DNA from: Prevotellaceae bacterium
GTDB lineage: Bacteria > Bacteroidota > Bacteroidia > Bacteroidales > UBA932
DNA: 10,873 bases
Assembly (NCBI GenBank): GCA_031258915.1
Contig: JAIRMD010000251.1
Span: forward strand, 1-10,873
Direction: 5' to 3'
The notes beneath the pieces are model-generated. The model had not been told where the DNA came from. It did not search any database and saw only the letters and a list, made by a program, of their open reading frames with translations. Of the stretch, positions 1 to 6,024 are shown one piece after another (the stretch's first letter is position 1; the number at the start of each line of letters is the position of its first letter). A program made the position numbers and the translations under genes.

Positions 1-1164
1 GTGGCGCTGAGCGAGCAGTATTCCGCAAATATCCTGCTCAAGCGCGAAGACCTGCAGCAGGTGCGCTCCTACAAAATTCGCGGCGCGTACAACAAAATAG
101 CGTCGCTGACCAAGTCGCAGCTGTCCGGCGGCGTGGTCTGCGCAAGCGCCGGGAACCACGCGCAGGGGGTGGCGTTTGCCTGCAACGCGCTGAGCATCAG
201 CGGGGCTATTTTCATGCCCACGCCTACGCCCAGCCAAAAGGTGAAGCAGGTAAAGATGTTTGGCAAAAGCAGCATCGAAATCGTTTCGGCAGGCGACACG
301 TTCGACGATGCCTACGCCGAGGCCATGCGGTTTTGCGAGGAGCACAGGAGCACGTTCATCCACCCTTTCGACGACGAAAAGGTGATAGAGGGGCAGGCTA
401 CGGTAGGCCTCGACATCCTGAACGACGCAGCCCAGCCCATCGACTACCTGTTTGTGCCCATCGGCGGCGGCGGGCTGGCGGCAGGCGTGGGGAGCGTGTT
501 TAAAGCCATCAGCCCCGAGACCAAAATTATTGGCGTGGAGCCGGTAGGCGCCGCCTCCATGAAAGCTTCTATAGATGCCGGAAAGGTTGTATCGCTAAAG
601 GAAATCGATACTTTTGCCGACGGCGTGGCGGTGCGGCGCGTTGGCGAGCTAACCTTTGCCATTTGCCAGGAAGCGCTTGACGATATCGTGCTGGCGCCTG
701 AAGGTAAAATTTGCTCCACCATCCTGCAGCTCTACAACGAAAGCGCCATTGTGGTGGAGCCGGCCGGCGGAATATCCATTTCGGCGCTGGATTTTTACAG
801 GGATAAGATTAAGGGCAAAACGGTGGTGTGCGTGGTGAGCGGCAGCAACAACGACATTACGCGCATGGAGGAAATAAAGGAGCGCTCGCTGCTGTACGAG
901 GGGCTGAAGCGCTACTTTGTGCTGCGCCTGCCGCAGCGCGCCGGCGCCTTGCGGGAGTTCCTCGACCATGTGCTCGGCCCCGCCGACGACATTACGCACT
1001 TTGAGTACAAAAAAAAGCACTCCCGCGACAAAGGACCTGTGGTCATTGGCGTAGAGCTGCGCCAAAAGGAGGATTTTGATGGGCTGATTGCCCGCATGGA
1101 CGAGTACGGCGTGGTGTACGAATACCTCAACGAAAAGCCCGATTTGTTTCAGTTCCTGCTATAG
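1..1164 (+). CDS. ilvA: Threonine dehydratase (threonine ammonia-lyase), 5' partial
   Basis: PLP enzyme that deaminates threonine to 2-oxobutyrate, the first step of isoleucine synthesis, in the cytoplasm. Visible fold-type II motifs are SYKIRGAYN (PLP-binding Lys about residue 25 of the fragment), SAGNHAQG (about 49-56) and the glycine loop PIGGGGLAAG (about 153-162). From about residue 303 (YFVLRLPQRAGALREFL) to the end lies one ACT-like regulatory domain, as in the short form of IlvA with a single regulatory domain. The frame is open at base 1 and the fragment begins inside the conserved LSEQY segment just before the KREDLQ motif, so I infer that some 25-30 residues lie upstream of the window. 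The GTG at base 1 is probably not the true start. The stop is TAG. It converges on recR 44 bp away. The ACT domain predicts feedback by isoleucine or valine, which cannot be confirmed here. Confidence 0.93.
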   Translation: MALSEQYSANILLKREDLQQVRSYKIRGAYNKIASLTKSQLSGGVVCASAGNHAQGVAFACNALSISGAIFMPTPTPSQKVKQVKMFGKSSIEIVSAGDTFDDAYAEAMRFCEEHRSTFIHPFDDEKVIEGQATVGLDILNDAAQPIDYLFVPIGGGGLAAGVGSVFKAISPETKIIGVEPVGAASMKASIDAGKVVSLKEIDTFADGVAVRRVGELTFAICQEALDDIVLAPEGKICSTILQLYNESAIVVEPAGGISISALDFYRDKIKGKTVVCVVSGSNNDITRMEEIKERSLLYEGLKRYFVLRLPQRAGALREFLDHVLGPADDITHFEYKKKHSRDKGPVVIGVELRQKEDFDGLIARMDEYGVVYEYLNEKPDLFQFLL

Positions 1165-1208
1165 CAGGAGGCTGCTTATCTGCTGAATCTGCGGTGCGCG
1201 TAGCGCCT

Positions 1209-1844
1209 CTACCCCTGCCTGCTGCCAAAAATATTTTCAAACGGTGTGCGGTTTTTTATAGAGCGGCCTAACGTAATTTCGTCTGCGTACTCGAGCTCGT
1301 CGCCAAAGCCTACGCCTCGCGCCAGCGCAGAGATGTGCACGGGGTAGCTGTGCAGCTTTTTGTACAGGTAGTAAGCAGTTGTTTCGCCCTCCATGGTGGT
1401 GCTCAGCGCAACGATAACCTCCTTCACGTCGCCTGCGGCAACGCGCACCACCAGCTCGTCAAGCGTCAAATCCGACGGCCCAACGCCGTCAACTGGCGAG
1501 ATGATGCCGCCCAGCACGTGGTACACGCCGCGGTACTGCCCCGTGCCTTCAATCGACATCACATCCTTAATGCTCTCTACAGCGCAAATGGTGCTGTGGT
1601 CGCGGTGAGGGTTGGAGCATACGCAGCACGTGTCGCTGTCCGAAATGTTGCTGCACACGCGGCATTTTTTTACCTCGTTGCGCAGCGTGATGAAGGATGC
1701 GCCAAATCGCTGCACCTGCTCGCGTGGCTGCTTGAGCAGGTGCAGCACAAGCCGCAGCGCGGTCTTGCGCCCTACGCCCGGCAGCGACGACATTTCCTGT
1801 ACGGCGTTCTCCAGCAGCTTAGAGGGTAAAGATTGGATGTCCAA
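1209..1844 (-). CDS. recR: Recombination protein RecR
   Basis: RecR works with RecF and RecO in loading RecA at gaps and in daughter-strand gap repair. The 211-aa product has all family parts in order: a helix-hairpin-helix segment (SLPGVGRKTALRLVLHLL, about 20-37), a four-cysteine zinc finger (C61, C64, C73, C76, with an extra C74), and a Toprim domain from about residue 87 (CAVESIKDVMSIEGTGQYRG, then LSTTMEGETTAYYL). The C-terminal ALARGVGFGDELEYAD segment is typical. Length is close to the usual ~200 aa. The start is the TTG at 1844: the frame has a stop only a few codons upstream and no ATG or GTG in between, and the next residues (SLPSKLLENAV) match the expected RecR N-terminus. The TTG lies inside a small palindrome (1832-1845). 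It is the last gene of a leftward run, 72 bp after the CsgG-like gene. Confidence 0.95.
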   Translation of the reverse strand: MDIQSLPSKLLENAVQEMSSLPGVGRKTALRLVLHLLKQPREQVQRFGASFITLRNEVKKCRVCSNISDSDTCCVCSNPHRDHSTICAVESIKDVMSIEGTGQYRGVYHVLGGIISPVDGVGPSDLTLDELVVRVAAGDVKEVIVALSTTMEGETTAYYLYKKLHSYPVHISALARGVGFGDELEYADEITLGRSIKNRTPFENIFGSRQG

Positions 1845-1916
1845 TGGAAGATTTCAGTTTAAAGTAGAGGCAAATTGTGCTTGTTGGCCACTCATGGATT
1901 GCCTAATTTTAAGGAT

Positions 1917-2717
1917 TTATTTTTTTAGCTGAAATACGTAGCCAAAGCCTGTCTTGGCGTACTCAAATGTGTAGCGCTGCCGGGCTGCGGTGTTGATGGT
2001 GTGGGTCCTGGAAGCGATAAGCCCCGACCACTCTGCTTTCACCGTGTGCCTGCCGGGGCGGGTGTCCGTAAATCGGATAGTAAACCCCTGGTTGAGCGTG
2101 CCGCTGCCCACCGGCTGCCCATCTACGAGCAGCCGCACTGTGGGGTTTTTGCTGTAGGCCACGCCCGGAAACTCCAGCGTTACCTCTCCGCTTTTGGCCT
2201 GCGAGGAGGAGGAAGATGACGGCAAAAAATCGGACGGTAGCGCATCGCTCTCGCCGATAAGCGCTAAGGCTAACGGCGTGATTTCGTCCAGCAGCGCGTC
2301 GGGCTTCATCACCTTGATTTTTTGGCTTTCTACGCTGGCGCTCTCCACGTCAATGATTTTCAAGCTCAGCATTACCTTGTCGCTGCCGGCAGAGGAGAGC
2401 ACCGACAGCACCACCTTGTTGGCGCCCGCCAGCTTCCCGATGGCGCTGACCTGCGATTCGTCCACAATTCCAGAGTTGGAAAACTCTTGCTCTTTCAGCA
2501 CGTGGTCTATCAGCGAGCGCTCAACGATGTTGTACTTTCCGGTGTTTACGATGGCAGCGCTCACCATCTCGCGAACAACGATGGACACCTCTTCGTCATT
2601 GCTTTTGGCGGCGCCTACAGGGTCAAAGACAGCCACCTTCGGCTTTTTTTCCTGTGCCGACAGAGGTTGAGCAAATACTTGCAAAAGAATTACTAAGCAG
2701 ATTATTATTCGTTTCAT
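1917..2717 (-). CDS. Secreted CsgG-like protein
   Basis: The 266-aa product starts with a signal peptide (MKRIIICLVILLQVFAQPLSA, likely cleaved before Q22) and has no lipobox cysteine at that site, so it looks like a soluble periplasmic or exported protein. Residues about 26-155 resemble the CsgG/FlgO/LpoB-type fold of envelope proteins: KVAVFDP, then a helix with ...SAAIVNTGKYNIVERSLIDHVLKEQ, then GKLAGANKVVLSVLSS and LSLKIIDVESASV. A serine-rich linker (about 166-174) leads to a small beta domain (178-266) with VRLLVDGQPVGSGTLNQG and DTRPGRHTVKAEW, resembling PEGA-like surface domains. The family assignment rests on pattern recognition alone. The substrate or partner is unknown. It lies between the barrel gene (73 bp upstream) and recR (72 bp downstream). 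I see no clear TAnnTTTG promoter in front of it, so it may be read through from upstream. Confidence 0.75.
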   Translation of the reverse strand: MKRIIICLVILLQVFAQPLSAQEKKPKVAVFDPVGAAKSNDEEVSIVVREMVSAAIVNTGKYNIVERSLIDHVLKEQEFSNSGIVDESQVSAIGKLAGANKVVLSVLSSAGSDKVMLSLKIIDVESASVESQKIKVMKPDALLDEITPLALALIGESDALPSDFLPSSSSSSQAKSGEVTLEFPGVAYSKNPTVRLLVDGQPVGSGTLNQGFTIRFTDTRPGRHTVKAEWSGLIASRTHTINTAARQRYTFEYAKTGFGYVFQLKK

Positions 2718-2790
2718 AGCGCGATAAAAAAAATAGAAATTTTACGTGTAGCTTAAATGGGGTAGCGTAGCTATGCTTAGGCATAGTGCG

Positions 2791-3441
2791 CTAAAAGATG
2801 TAGCTGATGCCGGTGAACACAGAGCCAAGGGTTATCCTGTTATCGCTATCTCCTTTGAGCACATTTTTCAAACCGTACTGGTAGCCCACCTCAATTTTAA
2901 ATCGCTTAATGTTGATGCCGCCAGCCAAGCCCACCCCTGCATTAAAGCTGCCTACGCCGTAATCTTTGCCATCGCTATCTTCATGATTGCTAATGGTAAA
3001 GCGTTCTCCTAACTTAACCCCTACGTAGGAACCCGCCTGGGCGTAAAGATCTAAACCTCCAAGAGGAACCGCGTAGCCTATAGACAAGGGCACTTCAATG
3101 TAGTAAAGGTTTAAGCTCCCACCTCTAACCTTGAAGTTTTTCATGCTAAACATGGCGCCGGAGTTGAGGTAAATGTTCTCCTTTAGGGCGTAGTACAAGG
3201 TTGGGCCTACTTCAAGGCCTGCTTTTCCGGCTATACGCCTGTTGTTGTGGTCATCGTCGTCATCATCATCATCATCATCATCATCATCGTCATCGTCGTA
3301 ATCATCGTAATTATCGGAGCCAAAGGAAGTTACCGTTGAGTAGCACAGCCCCGCTCTGCCACCCCAAACGACTTGTGCGCTTGCCGTAGCTGCTATTCCG
3401 GCTACCGCCATAAGGCATGATAAAGTAAGAATTTTTTTCAT
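2791..3441 (-). CDS. Outer-membrane beta-barrel protein (PorT/OMP_b-brl type) with poly-Asp tract
   Basis: The 216-aa protein has a clear signal peptide (MKKILTLSCLMAVAGIAATASA, then QVVWGGRAG). The mature part alternates hydrophobic and polar residues in short Gly/Tyr-rich strands (VGPTLYYAL, YIEVPLSIGYAVPL, LDLYAQAGSYVGVKLG, FNAGVGLAGGINI, KIEVGYQYGL) and ends in an aromatic residue (GISYIF), as expected for a small eight-strand barrel inserted by the BAM machinery. After the first strand comes an unusual insert: Asp-Asp-Tyr-Asp-Asp-Tyr... in which residues 49-64 are sixteen consecutive aspartates. In a barrel this would sit in the first loop, and it would be strongly acidic, possibly binding cations (inference). 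No specific ligand can be named. The gene lies 236 bp downstream of the SPOR gene and 73 bp upstream of the CsgG-like gene. Confidence 0.82.
   Translation of the reverse strand: MKKILTLSCLMAVAGIAATASAQVVWGGRAGLCYSTVTSFGSDNYDDYDDDDDDDDDDDDDDDDHNNRRIAGKAGLEVGPTLYYALKENIYLNSGAMFSMKNFKVRGGSLNLYYIEVPLSIGYAVPLGGLDLYAQAGSYVGVKLGERFTISNHEDSDGKDYGVGSFNAGVGLAGGINIKRFKIEVGYQYGLKNVLKGDSDNRITLGSVFTGISYIF
3250..3297 (-). repeat. GAT/GAC trinucleotide microsatellite encoding poly-Asp
   Basis: Sixteen consecutive Asp codons of the barrel gene, including nine uninterrupted GAT codons at 3262-3288 on the minus strand. Slippage by whole triplets would change loop length without breaking the frame. Confidence 0.95.
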
Positions 3442-3474
3442 GAGAATATATAGCTTTAGTATTACGCATCGCTA

Positions 3475-3504
3475 TTAATCCTGCCCGCAGGCAGGCAGGA
3501 TTAA
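3475..3504. repeat. 11-bp perfect inverted repeat, GC-rich hairpin
   Basis: The arms TTAATCCTGCC (3475-3485) and GGCAGGATTAA (3494-3504) are perfectly complementary with an 8-nt spacer. It sits 33 bp upstream of the barrel gene start on the minus strand. There is no T-tract on either side, so it is not a classic terminator. It could be a REP-like intergenic palindrome or an element in the barrel gene's leader. Confidence 0.6.
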
Positions 3505-3633
3505 GATGCTGAATTTTGTGGTATGGCGTAGCCGTGAGCGGCCAGCGAACGGAGCGCACATAAAATCGGTGAAAAATCGTATGCACATCGGCAAGGGCAG
3601 GAAGCCAAAGCCAGCAATGTTGATGGCAATCAC

Positions 3634-3666
3634 GCCGGGCAGGTGGTTGAGGTAGCCTTGCCCGGC
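3634..3666 (-). terminator. Possible stem-loop 3' of the SPOR gene
   Basis: GCCGGGCA (3634-3641) pairs perfectly with TGCCCGGC (3659-3666) across a 17-nt loop, just downstream of the stop codon of the leftward SPOR gene. An 8-bp GC-rich stem at this place fits an end-of-transcript structure. The expected T-run is missing, so termination is only a guess. Confidence 0.35.
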
Positions 3667-3677
3667 CTCACGCTCTC

Positions 3678-5069
3678 TCAACGTTTTTTATTTGAAATCA
3701 TTAAAGCCTCCTGTATGGTAATGCGGTTTCCGTTGTAGTAGCAGGTAACAAACGCATCGGTAATGCCTTTTCGCCATACCTGATCGCGGTAGCTCTGAGC
3801 TTGCTCGTACTTTCTGAACGGGCCAACCACATACTTGTAGGTGTATGCTCTTGGGTCGGCTTCGTACACTTCTTCCGTAACCACATCGTTAACGTTGTAC
3901 CTCTTAAAGTAGGCATCGCGGTTCTGTACAGGTTGCCGGGTTGCCAGCAGCTGCACCTTAAACACCAAGCCACGCTGTACGGGCCGGCTCGCCGGCTGCT
4001 TTACTACCGGCGCTTCGGGGGGTTGGTAAGCGGCAACAAGCGGAGGAACAGGAACGTGAACGCTAAAATCTACCTCACGCTCTACAATGTTTACGCTTGC
4101 AGCGTTACCGCTGCTATCGCTGTAGGTGAAGATTCCCCGTATGGAAAGCGGCGCATTTCCATGCCACGGCGTAACCTTGTAGGCAATCACAAAGCTGCCG
4201 GTATCCTTCGGCATCTCAGCCCATGTAAAGCTTAGCTTGGCGCCATTAACCGCAAACTGCGCACCCTTAGTTTCGATAGCCTCAATCTTCGACACCGGAG
4301 CAGCCAGCTCCTCTTCAACCGCTCCGCTCCCGCTAAACGAAGATTTAGCCACCTGAATGTTGACATAGTATTCGTTATCAACCATATATGGCTTTTGCCG
4401 CACGACAAAGATGTTGAAGGTATTCACCGATTTGCTACCGGCTCCAACGGCAGAGGCTACCGAAGCTGCATCCGGAAAAACTCTTCCCTGCGGCTGCGCA
4501 TCTTCGTTTTGGTATTCCTCAATATCTATGGCATCCGACGCTGCCACATCCGGAAAGATTCCCTGCGGCTGCGCATCTTCGTTTTGGTATTCCTCAATAT
4601 CTATGGCATCCGACGCTGCCACCTGCGGGGAGGGTACAATGGTAACATCAACATTTGCATCAGCAGTTTTTCGCTCCTGGCCAACCATGTAGGTAAACCG
4701 TCCGGCCAGCTGCAGGTTACCCTTGAGGCGCGGCTCGGTGATGCGAATGAGGTAGGCAATGTTAATCTCCGGCGTTGCGGGCAGGCTGGCCCAAACGAAG
4801 CGCACGCGCTGGTCACGAAAATCAAAAACCGCATCGGAGCTCTCGGCATCTATTGGCTCAGCTTCAAAACCTTTGGGCAAATCTACGTGAAAGCGCGCAA
4901 ATCCCTCCACGTTGCTATTTTTGGCAATGAAAAGCCTTACCGTGAAAGATTCCCCCGCCGTTGCCTGACTTACGGTAGCGGTTTTAAGCGATACCGGATC
5001 TATTTCCTGTGCCTGCAACAGGCCAACATTCAGGCCTAATGCAGCAGCTATAAGTGATATTTTTTTCAT
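3678..5069 (-). CDS. Exported SPOR-domain protein with two similar beta domains and a tandem 25-aa repeat
   Basis: 463 aa from the ATG at 5069. A TTG nine bases further upstream is also in frame, but the ATG begins an ordinary signal peptide (MKKISLIAAALGLNVGLLQA). Two domains look related to each other: residues about 22-145 contain RVRFVWASLPATPEINIAYL and GRFTYMVG, and residues about 210-335 contain LSFTWAEMPKDTGSFVIAYK and GIFTYSDS. Between them is an acidic linker with two copies of a 25-aa unit (core ASDAIDIEEYQNEDAQPQG). A Pro-rich stretch leads to a C-terminal SPOR-like domain (about 367-455: GLVFKVQLLATRQP, YKYVVGPFRKYEQAQSYRDQ), the fold that binds denuded glycan strands of septal peptidoglycan. 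This predicts a periplasmic, wall-associated role. I do not recognise the N-terminal domains by name. It is the first gene of the leftward run. Confidence 0.8.
   Translation of the reverse strand: MKKISLIAAALGLNVGLLQAQEIDPVSLKTATVSQATAGESFTVRLFIAKNSNVEGFARFHVDLPKGFEAEPIDAESSDAVFDFRDQRVRFVWASLPATPEINIAYLIRITEPRLKGNLQLAGRFTYMVGQERKTADANVDVTIVPSPQVAASDAIDIEEYQNEDAQPQGIFPDVAASDAIDIEEYQNEDAQPQGRVFPDAASVASAVGAGSKSVNTFNIFVVRQKPYMVDNEYYVNIQVAKSSFSGSGAVEEELAAPVSKIEAIETKGAQFAVNGAKLSFTWAEMPKDTGSFVIAYKVTPWHGNAPLSIRGIFTYSDSSGNAASVNIVEREVDFSVHVPVPPLVAAYQPPEAPVVKQPASRPVQRGLVFKVQLLATRQPVQNRDAYFKRYNVNDVVTEEVYEADPRAYTYKYVVGPFRKYEQAQSYRDQVWRKGITDAFVTCYYNGNRITIQEALMISNKKR
4484..4622 (-). repeat. Tandem duplication, 64 bp identical, period 75 bp
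   Basis: Bases 4484-4547 and 4559-4622 are identical, with a period of 75 bp (25 codons), so the frame of the SPOR gene is kept. A third, degraded copy is visible beside it (FPDAASVASAV compared with FPDVAASDAID). Identity of 64/64 at the DNA level points to a recent duplication or ongoing correction. Confidence 0.93.
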
Positions 5070-5103
5070 ATCTCGCAAAAATATGGTTCTTGTATAATTC
5101 GTG

Positions 5104-5111
5104 CGAAGTTA
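5104..5111 (-). promoter_or_regulatory. Possible -7 element of the SPOR gene
   Basis: TAACTTCG on the minus strand is one base off the Bacteroidota -7 consensus TAnnTTTG and lies 35 bp before the ATG at 5069. No good TTTG is found about 19 bp further upstream, so the call is weak. Confidence 0.3.
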
Positions 5112-5268
5112 GTAAACTATTGTGGAAATCCTTAATAAAAAAGAGATTTTTATCTGTTTTTTGCTGATTATAACTATTTAGCATCTTTCCGAAAAATCAT
5201 AACATGCACATATATTGCAACTTACAGTTGATTTGTAGCCGCTTAAAGCACAACTTGAATTGCACTGG

Positions 5269-5548
5269 TTAGAGGCAGCGATGCTCCACCGTCAGGTTTT
5301 TTTGCCGGGCAATGCACTTCGGCACCTCGCTGAAGCAGTGGGTAGCGTATATCAGCGATTTGTGTTGACTTTCCGGCGCCGTTGGGGGGCTGGCTTTCGC
5401 ACGCCAGCGATTAAGGTTTTACGCAGCTCTCCGCTGGAGAGGCAAATGATGGTTGATGTTTTTATCCAGCAAAGTCCTCCGGCGCAAACAGCGCAATCAG
5501 CCTCTGCATCCCCGCCTCGCTGCCCGATTCTTTTGCCAAATATTGCGC
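5269..5548 (-). pseudogene. Decayed 3' half of an ABC transporter ATPase gene
   Basis: Three reading frames of the minus strand carry, in the right order, pieces of the second half of an ABC ATPase. First comes YLAKESGSEAGMQRLIALFA followed by PEDFAG and a TAA (5542-5462). Then, in a second frame, LSSGELRKTLIAGV, whose LSSGE is the ABC signature motif (5441-5418 for the core). Then, after a piece reading PPNGAGKST that could be a decayed D-loop region or a chance P-loop look-alike, a third frame gives LIYATHCFSEVPKCI (5355-5311), matching the H-loop segment (VTH-type) of these proteins. The spacing between signature and H-loop is too short, so bases have been lost as well as frames shifted. 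The best resemblance is to single-polypeptide ModF/YlmA-like ATPases. No Walker A half is present upstream. Confidence 0.6.
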
Positions 5549-5550
5549 GT

Positions 5551-5580
5551 CAAATGTACAGATTTTGGTTTTTGTGCAAA
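5551..5580 (-). promoter_or_regulatory. Possible leftward Bacteroidota promoter
   Basis: On the minus strand, TTTG (5580-5577), an 18-bp spacer and TACATTTG (5558-5551). It points into the ATPase remnant and overlaps the rightward promoter. The motif is short and AT-rich, so chance is a real alternative. Confidence 0.3.
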
Positions 5581-5594
5581 AAGCACTACCTTTG
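5564..5594 (+). promoter_or_regulatory. Rightward Bacteroidota-type promoter
   Basis: TTTG (5564-5567), exactly 19 bp, then TACCTTTG (5587-5594), a full match to the -33/-7 pattern used by the Bacteroidota primary sigma factor. Transcription would begin near 5600, about 30 bp before the ATG at 5630. No large gene follows, so its product is either the small ORF, a longer RNA running toward 5865-6024, or nothing if this is a relic of a lost gene. Confidence 0.6.
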
Positions 5595-5629
5595 TAATCG
5601 TTATTTTATTTACTTGAAAAATTAGTAAC

Positions 5630-5731
5630 ATGTGCAAAACAAAACGATTGCTCTGTACAAAGGCTGCTACCTGTGCTGCTTCTAAGCATAGCTACGCGCT
5701 AAGCTGCTGCTATCAAGCTGGCAGCGAGTAG
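5630..5731 (+). CDS. Possible 33-aa Cys-rich small ORF
   Basis: An ATG about 30 bp downstream of the predicted start site of the 5564-5594 promoter opens a 33-codon frame ending in TAG. The peptide begins MCKTKRLLCTKAATC, is basic, and has five cysteines (positions 2, 9, 15, 26 and 27). It has no signal peptide or membrane segment. I do not recognise it. Part of it overlaps a 16-nt sequence that recurs at 2765-2780, which argues that at least this part could be non-coding repeat. It may be a real small protein, the start of a deleted gene, or chance. The strong promoter is the main support. Confidence 0.25.
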   Translation: MCKTKRLLCTKAATCAASKHSYALSCCYQAGSE

Positions 5732-5864
5732 GGAGCAGATGCCACCTTCACGCCGTACAAGCGGCGGGGATCGGGTTAAATTTTGTGCTGAAAATATCTA
5801 ATTCAGCTGTAGATGCAATGCCAAATAATCGCGACAATGTAACGTAACAAGCAACCATATATAG

Positions 5865-6024
5865 AGAAAGCGTTAGCTTTTATTCTCGCTTCTGGAACTT
5901 AGGAAATTTCATAGGTGCACAGAATAAGTAGTTCACGCTCATGCTGTAAACAGCGTGGGCTTACTTATTTGCACCAATGGTATCCTAAGACCTCAGAAGC
6001 GGGTAAGTTGTCCCACGCTTTTCT
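5865..6024 (+). ncRNA. ssrS: 6S-like RNA candidate
   Basis: Read on the + strand, the region folds into one long interrupted hairpin. Closing stem: 5865-5873 with 6015-6024 (one bulge). Symmetric open bubble: 5874-5886 facing 6002-6014, whose 3' side could form a small GGG/CCC hairpin. Then 5887-5894 with 5994-6001 (CGCTTCTG/CAGAAGCG), 5898-5904 with 5983-5989 (CTTAGGA/TCCTAAG), an internal loop, 5914-5919 with 5970-5975 (GGTGCA/TGCACC), 5923-5930 with 5962-5969 (AATAAGTA/TACTTATT), and an apical stem 5931-5939 with 5952-5960. Closing stem, central bubble and long terminal arm are the hallmarks of 6S RNA, which mimics an open promoter and sequesters RNA polymerase holoenzyme. Several pairs are G-U only in + sense (U5932/G5959, U5933/G5958), favouring this strand. 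No clear + promoter is seen just upstream, while TATGTTFG-like spacing on the other strand (TATGTTTG, 6064-6057) leaves the orientation open. Confidence 0.55.

Noticed and set aside
1187..1203. Small hairpin GGTGC/GCGCC between ilvA and recR as a terminator
   Set aside because: Only 5 bp with a wobble pair and no T-run.
1832..1845. Palindrome ATTGGATGTCCAAT over the recR TTG start
   Set aside because: The arms are short and a 14-bp palindrome can arise by chance; no operator or second copy is seen.
3475..3681. 68-codon minus-strand frame between the barrel and SPOR genes
   Set aside because: It contains two strong inverted repeats, has no leader signal or recognisable domain, and overlaps the SPOR stop; better read as intergenic sequence.
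5375..5391. PPNGAGKST reading on the minus strand as an intact Walker A motif
   Set aside because: It comes after the ABC signature instead of before it, so a true P-loop is in the wrong place. A decayed D-loop region or coincidence is more likely.
5260..5625. 121-codon + strand frame in the 1-kb gap
   Set aside because: The minus strand of the same bases carries ABC ATPase fragments, and the frame lies across the rightward promoter. Its peptide has no domain I recognise.
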